From contig CM037835.1 of the NCBI GenBank assembly GCA_021234535.1, forward strand, positions 6,200,001 to 6,264,000: DNA of 64,000 nt. The letters are read 5' to 3'. Numbering within the stretch: position 1 is the stretch's first letter; each line of letters opens with the position of its first letter. Below the pieces are notes generated by a model. That model was not told the origin of the DNA and ran no database searches. It saw only the letters and a list, made by a program, of their open reading frames with translations. Below are positions 1 through 12,800 of this stretch, in pieces. The position numbers and the translations under genes were made by a program. The DNA comes from Stichopus chloronotus (lineage: Eukaryota > Echinodermata > Holothuroidea > Aspidochirotida > Stichopodidae).

Positions 1-3000
1 AGGAGTTGACACAAGAGTGGAGTTACACTACAGTGCATATAAATTGAAGCCACTTTCAGTGTTTTGTCCTGTAGTGACTTTGTCTCGTCTGATGTTTCCC
101 GCGAATCAGAAAGTTACATTTTGAATTGAGCTACCCACCAGCAAGATGTTATGAATCAACTGGATATGGCTTCTCTATACTCCTGTGTGTGTGCTGGAGA
201 CAATTTCATCTGAGAATTTGGGCATTGAGAGTTTTTAGAGGTTTCTGTGAATAGAAAACATTTGAAAGTCATTTAAGCAACACAAAGCAAACCAGATGTG
301 TAGAAGTTGGACAGCTTGGCTGAGATAGGATATGTCAAAAATTATGAACTGAGAGCTGTTTCCAGTCTTGTACAAATGCATTATTTTTTTTTTGTCCTTT
401 CCAGTTTTGTTCCACTTGGAGAGCTATTTTGTACTATAATCAGTATAAATATTATAATAGATATCCATATAGATGAATATGCATTAGGTCAGTTGATAGT
501 GAAGCCAGGCATGTTGGGTGAGGAGAACCTGAAACTGGTATTCAACTGACTGTTATTTATTGGAACTAAGAGAGAGAGAGAATGTGTTTTGTTTAATATT
601 TATGTACATCTGGTCCGAATTTTACAATTGTTCAATTCCTTAATTCCCACTTCTTTTGTGACTTATTAAATGCAATACAATTAGCTTGGGTAAGATTTTG
701 TATTTAGGGTAGAAGTAACCAGTTAAATGTAGTCAAGTTATAAGTGAATCGGAGATGTCTATCATTCCATTCCTAGATATGATAGGGAGCGGTTGGTGGG
801 ATTGCATTGGAAATAAAATGATATCAATCTCAGAATTATTGCCAAGAATAAAAATGAAACAGGATGGGTACATCTGGCATACATCATTCCTGATTTTTGT
901 CTCGAAAATAACAAACGAAGGGGCCACTACAATTGCGGTACTGTAGCGATGTGATGACAGCGTTGGGCGGAGTCAGGTGCAGAAAGTTAAACATCCACCT
1001 GATACGCCCTGCACTGACGCCAATAATAGATCCGAGGTACAGCGTGGTCAATTTTTGTCTGAAGGATCCAATAAAGGAATTACAAAATCCTTAAGAGGAC
1101 TTTGCCAAGAATCCTACAAAGGATACTCTATGCAATCTTGTGGAATTGCAAAACAATTTCACACCCTCCACCGAACCATTCTGAATCAAAAATTGCATCC
1201 GTCACATCTTGTCTCTGATACCAACCACTGCTTTTACATGATGGTGATATATTCCATTGTAACTGTAGCCAGTGCAAGAGACACCTCATAGAAGTACACA
1301 TCACATAATATGGAATCATCATTCCACAAAGTTGGGCCCATCAATTTCATACTTCTCTTAACCATTTACCTAAAGACAAAGGGTTTACCTGCTTGTGTTT
1401 CCCGTCCTTTTTTGAATGAACATGTCATTTATGGGTGATCCAAGACTCTATAACAACACCAACAATTTAAGCAGTTCACACGTTCTTGTGTGTGCCATCA
1501 GATCTCGGTCAGAATTCTAGCTTTGTAAAATGGAAAATTTGTTCTACAAAACTGATATCACTTCAAATTTAGAAAATGGAAAGTGGCTTTCACAAATTAG
1601 TAAAGACTTGTCTTTACCCCCCTTTGACTAAGAAGTCCAAGAGTTGCAGTGATGAAAATTTTACAATTTGAGAGTATATGAGCTGTTTGAAGCACAATCT
1701 GTGGCCAGTTTTATAAATATTAACCTTTTCTGCTTTATCATGGTAGTTGATACTTTTTTGGAAAAAGAAATTGGTTTGTAAGGATTATGAAAGTATAGAA
1801 ATAAGTATCAACATATTAGTTTTATACACATTGATTGATTGGTGTATTTGTGATAAGATTAATCAATTTATTTTTGTAGTCTATAAAAAGCTGACTAGAT
1901 CAAATAAGCTAGGAGGAATCATGCCACAGAGTCATGCAAAAATTATATTGTCATTGGTAGATTATTCACGATGGCATTGCCTGTGTGTGTGGGGGGGGGG
2001 GGCACATTTAGCAAAGTGTAATAAGTACTGTGGCAAAATGAAAGGGAAGTGTGAAGAGAGAGTGGGGAATGGAGGCGAATATTTGCACTGTATACAAGGC
2101 TTTTGTGATTTTGGGGAACAACTGTCTCTGGTCAACTATGCATAGTTCAGTATCCTTGTAAACTTAGCTTTCACCTTGCGGACTGCATCTGTGGGAGGGA
2201 AATGCAATATTTTAAGGGAATATCCCCTTCCTTGGCAATGCCATGGATTTTGCAGATCAAATTCAGCACACTTGAAGGTCTGCTAATGATGGTGTTAACA
2301 GTATGCTTGCAAAACACATTTTCAAAACAATTCTAGATGTTATTCCAAACAGGTTTATTATTGGAATGCATCATTTTAAGCTTTTCAGGGCAAATGGAGG
2401 AGCAGTAGTGGTTAATTTTCAGTTGTCAAAAGGTCTGCAAATTAAATGGAAGTTTTGTATCAGTGTAAAGTGAAGTCGTATTTTGAGTTGTTATCACATG
2501 TACAAAGTCCATCCATATTGTTGCTGTTTTATAAAAACAAATGCACAGTTCAGGGTTTGCTTCATACTTGATATTGGGGTTATCCTACAAGAATGAGTTT
2601 TTGGTGCCTTTAACACCAGAGGCATGGTGATTTAAATTAAAACACAACTGAGCAAAATTTTACAGCAGTCCTAAGAAATGCCACCACAGCCATTAGAAGA
2701 TCAAACCCTGAACTTTGCTATGGTTGAACCATTTACCATATCATGCAAACTGCCATATATTTATGTAAACCAAGTATTGTACACCTCTTGATTACAAACA
2801 AAATTATAGATTTGGGGGAATTTAAAATAAATAATGTAAAGAAACAAGAAATACACCAGAGTTGCCTTCTTTCTTCACAGTCTATTGTTTTTTATACAAA
2901 CATGTAAATGTTGTGAAACTTTCATTTGCAAAATAGCTGTTACTTAAAAACAGGTTATAACAATTAAGGATTAGTTGATATTTACAGGAGATGGGGAAAG

Positions 3001-4274
3001 ATGGGGAGGGGATGTTTTACTTTTGCACCCATCATTCCTGCTTTTTGCATATTACACAGCCAAAAGTGATATCCGTGTTTATGATTGGACATTAAAATAT
3101 TTTACCAGTTAGTAGAAAGTGAGTTGTCCTGTCATGAAACACTCAACAGGCAGCACACAATGTCAGTTTTCATGAGGATTACTACTTATTACCTTCATGG
3201 TTTAAAACATGACCAAAAACTACCCATAATAATCAATCAAATGTTTTCATGTACATCAATAAAACCATGATTCTCACCTGGTAACCATATCACCATGGCA
3301 ACCAACATAGTGAACACTACCATAAAAAGATGAAGAAAAGAATGCTGTTAATACATAGACGGGTCTCTGATTGTTGTATTAAAGAACCCTACCACTTTCA
3401 AATGGATGGTATTCAAATGGTTGAAAGACTTTCCACCCTTAATGAAGGACAGTCAAAGTTTGCAACTATTTATAAACCAAAAGCCAAAATGAGTTAGATG
3501 CAAGAATGAAGGAAAAGAGTGAATGAGATGGTGAGCACACCATTGACACAGTCTCTGAACAGTAATTAATGACATCACTCCAGATTATTAAGACAAAGAA
3601 ACAAAAGATAGATAAAACTAAAAGAAAAGAGAAATGGGAGGTGAGCTATAAAGCAATCATGGGTAAAATAAGCTGATGAATGGTAGGTTTAAATATAAGC
3701 GACTGGAGTAAATATGATTCATTAGCTAACACAGGTGACCATACATGGTTGGTTTATATCAAGCATTTTGGAAAGCGCATTTGTGTCAATTGATGAGGTA
3801 ATTACGACTAAACCTTTTAGGAGACTACAACAAGATGGGTGAATTTTAGTCAACAGTGTAGCAAATACAGAAACAGGTGGAAACGATTTCACGGCACAAT
3901 TATAGAGGCACATCGGATATTGCATGTGTATGGTGTATTCTATATTACAAAACTAACAACTATTGCAAGGTTACATACACATGATATCAGCCAGTATCCA
4001 TTCATATTGTTTTGATGGCATTTTATCTTCCTCGGGTATAAAAACAAACAGACAACTGTAAAATGCATCCATTAATATTAGTGAACAGAAGATACAGACA
4101 TTCCTTACATTGCAAAACAATACTTAGTAGAGATTTTATACATGTGCACCAGTTACAGTTATAGTTTAAGACTGTAACAGGAAAACAACTAACGTTACAT
4201 GAGTTGATTTACTTAAGAACCTAATCTAGGTTTAGCTAGGAAATCTATGAACACCATTTTACATATCATTGCAG
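1..4274. other. Unassigned non-coding sequence
   Basis: AT-rich sequence with short GA and G runs (near 572 and 1990). The stretch 940-1320 is somewhat richer in G+C and open in two frames, but I can match it to nothing. It could be introns or a 3' UTR of a plus-strand gene, or intergenic sequence. Confidence 0.5.
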
Positions 4275-4451
4275 AAAATAATTGCATTAGGAACTGGCAG
4301 CAGTGGAAAAAGAAAAGTAGATCGTCCAAATATTGGCTGCATCTTTCATCTCATGGGGAAGAAAGCCCTTTATATCTGTAAGAACAGCCCAGTGTGCAAA
4401 GCCACTTACCACTTGAATGACTCAGATGAACCATATCAGAAGTGCACCTGA
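4275..4451 (+). CDS. Possible terminal coding exon of an unrecognised plus-strand gene
   Basis: After the acceptor-like tatcattgcag, a frame runs 58 codons to TGA: KIIALGTGSSGKRKVDRPNI, then GCIFHLMGKKALYICKNSPV and CKATYH, with a Cys/His spacing that could bind metal. AATAAA follows 57 bases after the stop. I do not recognise the family. The opening IALGTG recalls the start of ADAR/ADAT1-type deaminase domains, but the following 'HAE' motif is absent. No upstream exons were identified in 1-4274, so it may be a chance open frame. Confidence 0.3.
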   Translation, partial: KIIALGTGSSGKRKVDRPNIGCIFHLMGKKALYICKNSPVCKATYHLNDSDEPYQKCT

Positions 4452-4507
4452 GTAAAACAGTACTCAGAAGGAGATGAATTTACAGTTAGGTCAATTTACA
4501 CCATGCC

Positions 4508-4513
4508 AATAAA
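4508..4513 (+). terminator. Candidate poly(A) signal, plus strand
   Basis: An exact AATAAA lies 57 bases after the stop of the possible exon at 4275-4451. A second one lies near 5021. It is meaningful only if that exon is real. Confidence 0.25.
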
Positions 4514-6303
4514 ATAGATTCATGTTAACTATTGGAAGTGGTTCTTGGTAAAGCAAGCCATCAAAACATGTTACTGCAGAAATGAAGTGAGTCTGTAAGT
4601 GAACCATTCTTACCATTGATAAAATTACAAGTAGTACACATATATGTTTATCACTTCAGTGACAGTTTTGGTGAACAAATCCATCAAAACAGATGGACCA
4701 AGTAGGTCTAGATGGACCAAGGGCCATGCTGAGTGACATCGGTCAGTATGAATCATCAAGTATGAGGGTGAATATAAATCAAATCATAACATTTCATGTG
4801 AACTGTTTGACTTAGTGGTAGCAAATTTTATTAAATATTATTACGTAGTCAGAAAAATCAAAGCAATGTACTTTTATCATTTACAGTCTGTTAATCAGTT
4901 TACAGTCCTTTCTCTTAATTTTTAATATTTACACTTCCTTAGTTGGATAAATACCTATTAATAGCTTTCTACACCCTTAACTGGAATAAATTGCTCAATT
5001 ATGCACCATTATTCACCAGAAATAAAATTTGTCCTGTTTGTAAGTATTTCATAGCAAAGTTTATAAACTTGCATGCACCGCGTTAAAATGAACAACATTC
5101 TCTTGAGAGATTTTGAACATCTGATATTTTCTCAATCATTAAATAAAGCCTTTGGTTGTTGGTCACAGAATTTTTTCTAAAAGAGATACTTGATGCTATT
5201 AGCAGAGTACACCTTTGACAACTGCTTTTTTTACTTTCAGACGCACAGGAATATCCCAAACATATTGGACAACTCCCGTAATTAAATTTATGATATGAAA
5301 ATGATTTGGTTCACGATTCAGGAATGGACAAATTGCAGAGTGTAGTATCCCAGGATTCACATTAGCAAACAAATTCAAATAGCTTCCTTCCTTGTTTTCC
5401 ATGGTGCAAATACTAGTAGTAACTTCGATAAGAAAAAAAGAGTTTGAAAAGTATTACAAACAACTACCATCAACTGCTACTGTTGTACTGTCACATTAAA
5501 ATGATGATACAAAAATTCTGTCTCCTGGCATTTATTACAAGATTCAACCAATTGAATGCAATGGATTGAAAAAAAGTTGACAAGCATTTCTTTTTTCTAG
5601 CCCAGAACCTGAATCTTGAATATAAATTCTTCTCTACTTTGTTGCATTAAAAGATCCAACAACAATTAGAAACATTTTTGTCTTTTTCTTCAATTTTCCA
5701 TGGTTCAGTGGTTGTGAACAGAACTTGATATTTCAAGTGTGACATATTACATGCAAGTTGTGATGACAAACTTTTATTTTTCTAACCTTTAATTTCTTGT
5801 ATTATGAAATTCAAATAGTAGAAACATATACAAAGCCTTACAAATTAGTACTGCATTTGAAATCTTTAGTTCAAATCCTGGGACAAATTCCATCGGTAAG
5901 AAACTTGAACAAAATCTTGAATGAGAGGCACTGAAGTTAGTGTCACAGACATTGCAGCTGTACCTAGTCTTATGACCTCAATTCACTCCCAGGAGGAATT
6001 CTTTAGTTTGAAAGACTGACAGGAAATATGGGGAAACACAAATACAAAGTACCTCAAACCAAACGATGCAATAGACTTCACACCTCAGTCAGTCAGTCAG
6101 TGACTGTCCCCCCAATCAAGCCCTAACTGAATGTTTGTGACTTGTGAAAAATGAAAAGTTAAGTATGCTTTTGAGAATCAAAATAACCTGTCATGCATGG
6201 CTGGCCAAATTGGGCATAATTATGGAGAGAAACTTTGATTAATGACTGGTTGGGATCATTTCCAGAGGAATGGATAATCACTTTAAATACTTCTATTCAC
6301 AAT

Positions 6304-6485
6304 GTAGCCAGTCTACAGCTAATCTGAAGTAGCCAGTCTACAGCTACTCTGAAGTAGCCATTCTATAGCTACTCTGTAGTAGCCAGTCTACGTAGCCAGT
6401 CTACAGCTACTCTGAAGTTATAAGTCTACAGCTACTCTGAAGTAATAAATCTGCAGCTACTCTGAAGTAGCCGGTCTCTGAAGTG
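6304..6485. repeat. Minisatellite, ~25-bp unit
   Basis: About seven imperfect copies of a unit close to gtagccagtctacagctact followed by ctgaa. It has one partial unit (agtctacgtagccagtctac) and diverged copies towards the right end. It lies 270 bp past the myosin stop, so it may be transcribed in the 3' UTR. Confidence 0.85.
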
Positions 6486-6662
6486 GGGTCAAAGGGTTGC
6501 TTTTACAACCCCATGACTTTGGTGTAATCCTTGCACTAACACATTTTAATACTATACCCTTTGACAAAATAGTTTGACGACAAATGTTAACACATTATAC
6601 AGGAAATTAGATAAAACAGGACAGGATTTCACAACTGATTAAAGCTTTTACTTTCATTGGCT

Positions 6663-6668
6663 TTTAAT
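6663..6668 (-). terminator. Candidate poly(A) signal for the myosin gene
   Basis: On the minus strand this reads ATTAAA, about 90 bases after the stop. It is the commonest variant of AATAAA. Exact AATAAA on this strand appears farther on, at 5773-5778. Neither can be chosen without transcripts, and a longer 3' UTR is possible. Confidence 0.22.
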
Positions 6669-6758
6669 ATAATGGAATTGCTCAAACTTTTTTACAAGTT
6701 TGTTGTTATTGACAAATTATTGAACTGACCACAGATGTAATTAAGAAGAGTTGCAAAT

Positions 6759-6879
6759 TTATGCTAAGATATCAAACTGGTTGCCTTTCCTTTTGACCTT
6801 TGGGTCAGGATTGGACTTGTCGGCATGCTGTGTGCTAACTGTGCCCTGAATCTGGCCGCCATTAAACTGTAGCTTGAAC
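6759..6879 (-). CDS. MYO1B: MYO1B last coding exon and stop
   Basis: This 121-nt exon encodes residues 954-993, [20 protein letters not shown] then [20 protein letters not shown], followed by TAA at 6761-6759. Human MYO1B ends '..CKRKNNRLLEVAVP', and the [11 protein letters not shown] end fits that pattern. The acceptor is tctttgtcag. Confidence 0.94.
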
Positions 6880-9800
6880 CTGACAAAGAGAACATGAGAA
6901 GCAGATTAAGAAAAATGCTATTTTTACAGGATTGATTGGCAAAAAAGATGCAGGAAGCATCACATGGGAGCTTACTAATAGTGCCTAAGAATTTAACAGT
7001 ACTTGCTTAGATCATACTCTCCAGATACTTCTTACACATTTTGCAAAAACACCCAAAAAGAAAAATGGTTCAATGAGAAAAGATGAAACTTGGTCAACTA
7101 AGTAGACCAATATGTAACAAAGATGACTTTTTTTTTTAAATGATATTAATATACAAGAAACCAAAGGCTGGCAAACAAGCTTGTTTGCATATTGTCCCAA
7201 GGTGTTGTAAAAATGGTTCTTAATCTCTTTGCTGCTAGATATATTGTGAATCCAAGAGTTTTTACACATAAGGATAAATTTGTAAACAAGTACTCTTATT
7301 ATAAACCCTAACTGTTTTGGCACGTTGTGACAGTTTGTTGTATTTTGGGGATCACGTCAGTGCTCCTTAGTAAGGAGTCAATTTTAACTGCAACTGCATA
7401 CATAATCTGACTGTCAGATGGTACCGTACACACTCCACGATAGTCAAATAGTTCATTGACCTCATCTTTAAATTTAATTTAGTCACCTCTTGATTGTGGT
7501 TTCTAACAAAGCAAGAAGCTTCTGGGTAACAATGGGATCACCAAGATAAAATAAAATATACAAATAAATGTGAAAAAAAGATAGTTCCATATTTGATGAG
7601 AAAATAAGTAAAAAAAAGGGCCAACAAAAACCAGAGACATTTTGATATCAATGCTGATAGACTACAATCACAACCTTCAGTGATGGACTTAGTTGCAAAA
7701 ATCTTTTGAATTATACACAAAATATATCTGAATTTAGTGTTAACATTAAAAATAATGTGAATTCCTGATGTGTTTACAAAAGACAGCACTAGGGAGAGTA
7801 TGGCCTCCTTTCTGCAAATGCAAAGCACATACTTTTCGAACGTCAACGTTATCTCCTATGTAAAGAGAGATACAGGTTGCCTTTGTTGTGATGATCCTTT
7901 TGTTATAAACTAATTCCAACTTTGTGGTAGAGTTAAATTCCTGAAGGGGGGAAATTTATCAACCTGATGGGGTGAGATTTCCTGCCAGCAATTCAAGAAA
8001 ATATTTGTTCCAAATAGTTTCTTTGCCTCTGATATTTGAGTGTCTCAAATTTGCACAAAGAGACTTCAAAACCACAGAGTCACAGTAGAGTCAATTGAAA
8101 TAACACATAAAGAGGAGGATTATAATAATGTTGTATTTGTATAGTGCCATTTCATCACACAAGTGAAGCTGCTCATGACACCTCACAGAAAATAGAGAGT
8201 CAATAGTAAAAGGAGGAATGAAAAAAAAAAAAGTGAGTCTATAGAAACAGTAAAAAGATGACTAAAGAGTCAGAACAAGTTCGAATATGAGGCAGTAGCT
8301 GCTTACAGAGACTACCAGTACAGTGGGACAAAAATGATTCTTCAGAAGAACAGGGCAAAGCAAAGTGGATGCAATCCCAAGGAAAAAAACCTAATTAACA
8401 GTGGTTTTTTTTCAGATTCTGCTTTTCAGATGCATGAAACAGACTTACCTGTCTAGTACTTTGACTTCTATGCTCTCGTTGGTACTCTGTTTAATGTTCC
8501 GATGTAAAACAGTGACAATTTCAAACAATTTGTTGCTGTTTATTACAAAGTCTCCTTTCTTGTTAGTTTCTTTGCCCTACAGAGGGAGAAAAGAAATTGA
8601 GGAAGTCACAATTTAGTTGTAATCAAACTGTTGTTTAAGCACCTCACTGCCTAAATGTGATGTATGACGTACGCTTTATATGACTGAAGGCTGTCTAACT
8701 GCTTCAAATAACGGTCTTCGTACTTCAAATAACCATAAGGTAAAGCACAAAGAATCCATCAAAACTCGACAAGATGCTAAAAAGGACTGACAGTGGATTG
8801 ATGAAAATGTTTGAGATTACATTTTGCTATGACACTATTTCACAAAAATAATAAAAGCGATCACTAATTTTAAATTTGAGGAACAATAGCAGTTACCTGA
8901 AGGATAAAGTTCTGATTTTGCTGAAAAGAATGCATGCAGAAACAGTATTCATGAAATCTGCATAGCAAGCTAACGTCACAATGTTTTATTCTGTCAACCA
9001 TCATCCCCTTCCCTCCCTATCATCTCCCTCCCTAATCCAATAAAAACCTAACCCCTACCATAAACATAAAACTTAACTGAAATCAAGCATTCAATCAATT
9101 AATCAATCAATAATCAAAAGCCCTTCAATGGGGTACAGTTAGAGCAATATGTAGCTTAACGCCATGACCGGACAACTTTCCCTAGAGATAAGTCCCCCCT
9201 GGACACCTTCCCCACTACCATTTCCCCTTGGCCAATCTGATGCAGACAATTTCCACCCAGTCAATTCTCAACCCAGAGAATTCCTCCTTGGGCAACTCCA
9301 CCCCCTCCCCGGCAATTTCTTCATGAAAAGGGTTAGGGTTAAGTTAAGGAGGGGTGGGAATTGCTCAAGTGGAAATTGTCCTAATTGGGAATTAGGCAGG
9401 GAGGGTTTTCTCCACGGGTAAACTGTCTGGGTGAAAGTTGTCCCATGGAAATTGTCTGGGGGGGCAAAGTCGGAGGGAGGAATTTGTCTGGGAGCCACTT
9501 AAGCTTCATTTCTTATATTAATATCGAAAACCATAGCGTTACCTTTTTCACATGAAGAACAAAGAAGTAATCGCTGTACGGGCTGACCGTTATTCCTTTG
9601 ATATCGGCCAGGGCAAGCTGAGTCCTACCCTCCAGAGTTTTCTGGTCCAGGAGTGAGACGGACGACGGTGTCACCAAGAAGAGCACCTGGCGGAATTTAC
9701 CGTTCTTCCGATCGACCTTGTTGACCACATCAGCAAAGGCAAAGTTTTTCTCTGGTGAGTTGCTGAATTTGCTCTTGAATTTGGCATTTTTCCTGAGTTG

Positions 9801-12800
9801 AACATAGTCACCCTTAAAAGGTACTGGAACACTGGAAAGGAAAGCACAGGAACACATATCTCAACATCAAATTTGTCTGTGTTATCCTTCTAATCTTACT
9901 AATAGCTACAATCTTGGACAAAATTGTTGGGACACTTTACCTTATGTTGCAAATATAATACTGAATTTTAGGTGAGAGGATAACATGAAATCCCGCGCCC
10001 CTTTCCAATGTTGCGCTATAGAAGTGAATGTTCCCTTTGAACAGCAATCCTATAGCCAACATTGAACGGGGGCTTGGGGTGTCCCAAGGGATTTTGTCCA
10101 AGATTGTCTGAGTTTTTTGGGAGCAATTTCGGAGCGAAATTTTGAAAGAAAATTGAACATTTTTGGACAAGGTGCATCATAAAAATTAGTTATCGGGGCC
10201 TATGGGTCTGGGGATTTTCAAATGAAAGTATTCTGAATTTCGACTATGAACTTAACAAGTTTAATTTTAATTTTGAGGGTTTATTCGTGTATGTTTTGTT
10301 GGAAAGGAGTGATCATGAATGGACAGAATGGTTTATGGTTTTGTATGTGGACAGAAAAAGTTGCGTTTAGAAATAACATTGATGGGCAGCTGTTGCATTG
10401 CGTTGCAACAGGAGTGTTACTGCAATTGTAGAATGCTGGTAGGAATCCAGGTTATAATATATTCTGAAGTAGCTCCACGCTCTACCAAAATGCGGTAAAG
10501 TCAGAACTGTAGATTCAGCTTAATATTAAAATAATGGTAGAACGTTAGGTAAAGGCTGGTTTTTTACATTTTTGGCCGCTAAATCAAGAATTGTGACTGC
10601 AATTTTTACATTGCATGAAGCTGGTAACATATGTAATCTTCAGTCTTGTGATCTACGCAATTTTACCTTGGCTTGCTTTAATTTTCCTGTCAAAACATTT
10701 GGTAGAACGTGGGTTTCATTAACCTAATATACCGTCGGATGCTGTTGTTAGGTCTAAGTCAGCTTGGATGGGGAGGCCGGGGTTCGATTCACGGCATGAC
10801 CATAGTGTTTTTCACTGCTCAATTATCCATTTATAAACTCAAATATCTGTCAACTTCTCATTTTTCATTCATTCATATATAACATAAGGTAATATATGTA
10901 TGTATATTAATATAATGATATAGCTCTAACAACAAATATGTACTCTGAAGTCCGTTGAAACTGCTTAAAATGACTGACATATTACAGTGCACCATGTACG
11001 GTAGAATAGAATGGGTGCCACAATGTCACTGTTATGTGAATATGAGCAAACGTCACATTTATTAAATTTGCATTTTAGGGGTTTCTTTTGTATAATGATA
11101 GTACACTTTTTTACCCAGATTAACCTGCAAGACAGTCATAACAGTCATTAAGCGTAGTTACTTTAATACCAGACACCACGTCATCACTGTAAACAATTTG
11201 AATAAATAACACATATACATCGATCTTCTTCAACGGACCACAGTGACTATTATGTTAGTTGTTGTTGTTTTTTTGTTTTTTGGGGGGAGTGGTGTTTTTT
11301 GTTTTTGTTTGTTTTTTTTTTCTTCTCTACCTGTCTCAATATCAGAGTTTGAGCCAAAAGTACGTCATTTGTATCATACAAAATGTTTTAAAGTAGTTTC
11401 CTGGTCGACAAGATGCATTTTAGTTATGATGTTACCTCCCCAATGACTGCATTTTATTCAGCACATTTAGTGCAAATACATGGATTTGACTGACTTATTC
11501 CTCCCTTTACTCCATAATAACATTGACAACATTCACACAATAATATTATTACAGTAAACCAACTTCAATATAGGCCCAAAACATGCCAAACTTGCACTGC
11601 TGACGTTTCTTGTTGCAAGGAATATCACCCCCATTTTGCCGTGTAACTTATTTCAAATTGACGATTTTTCCTGTGCCCCGCGCATGCCTCTAAACCGTCA
11701 AAATTCTCAGACAATCTTGGACAAAATTGTTGGGACACTTTACCGTATGTTGCAAATATAATACTGAATTTTAGGTGAGAGGATAACATGAAATCCTGCG
11801 CCCCTTTCCAATGTTGCGCTATAGAAGTGAATGTTCCCTTTGAACAGCAATCCTATAGCCAACATTGAACAGGGGCTCGGGGTGTCCCAAGGTATTTTTT
11901 CCAAGATTGTAGTCTTGCATGACTGAACATAGATTCATAGAGATCTCTATGTCAGGCTGAAGATATAGTGTGTAATCAAACTGAATATTCATGATATACC
12001 TGCAGAATGAATATCAATACATCCCCTAATGGATGTTATATCTTTATAACTAAAAAAAATTAATAAAATGCAAACCTCCCCCTCTCAGAAAAATCAAAGT
12101 CTGCTCAAACCACCAGCCACGTACCCCACTCCGAATATATTTCCACATCAACTATTACCTCAACTCTTACATACCTTGCAGGATAATTTTTCTTTTTGTC
12201 CTTGAAGAGATCACTGGTGGTCACCTTCTCACCAATTCTGTTTCTAGCTGCTTCATCAAATTTATTCCTGTAGCATTTAGCCTTTACAGGTAGGAGATAA
12301 ACAGAGTATGGTCACATGGACGTCAAATGTGAAGATATCTGTACATCCTAACATTCTTGAAAAAGAAATGTCACAACAGGTAATTATTTTAGGTCCATCC
12401 TAATGTTTGTCTCATGGATGAAGTACTTTAAAGGATACTAAGAGAAGGCTTTGCACTAATTACACACATAGGTTATCCAAAGTCTTACATAACATTCCTG
12501 TATGAACCTTGGACCTTTCACAGAGCTCATAAACTGTTTCTGAGTCTGAAGCACAACGTATGGGATTTGTTACAAGGCCTGAAGAGAATGTTCCCCTTAG
12601 AATCATGTAAAACTATCCAAGACCAGGGCTGTAGTGACATCATCCACATTGCTTTATATGAACTTTGAAGTAATACTCACTCTCCAGAGGATGAAGAGTT
12701 TTTTGAGTTGTTGGTGTGTCTCTGCATGAATGGATGAAGATGGAGGCCAACTGGTATCAATCGGTGACATGCTCGGCAGTTGTGTCTTCAACCTCTCCAG

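Larger units (their letters stand above)
4514..6758. other. Myosin 3' UTR and intergenic sequence
   Basis: No convincing coding exon. It should contain the myosin 3' UTR at its right end. The only clear structure is the 25-bp minisatellite at 6304-6485. Confidence 0.6.
8577..9542 (-). other. Intron in TH1
   Basis: Contains the possible microexon at 8897-8920 and the foldback at 9164-9498. The rest is AT-rich with no visible signal. Confidence 0.7.
9832..12174 (-). other. Intron in TH1 with mobile-element relics
   Basis: Holds two 200-bp MITE copies about 1.6 kb apart, the tRNA-like relic, and a T/G-rich run near 11265-11325. No coding exon was recognised. Confidence 0.75.

Noticed and set aside
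940..1322. Open frames on both strands with a slightly higher G+C content, including a minus-strand piece with DAIFDSEWFGG
   Set aside because: No splice structure, no partner exons and no secure family match; too short to call.
5869..5885. B-box-like agttcaaatcctggga
   Set aside because: No A box or pairing arms at suitable distance.
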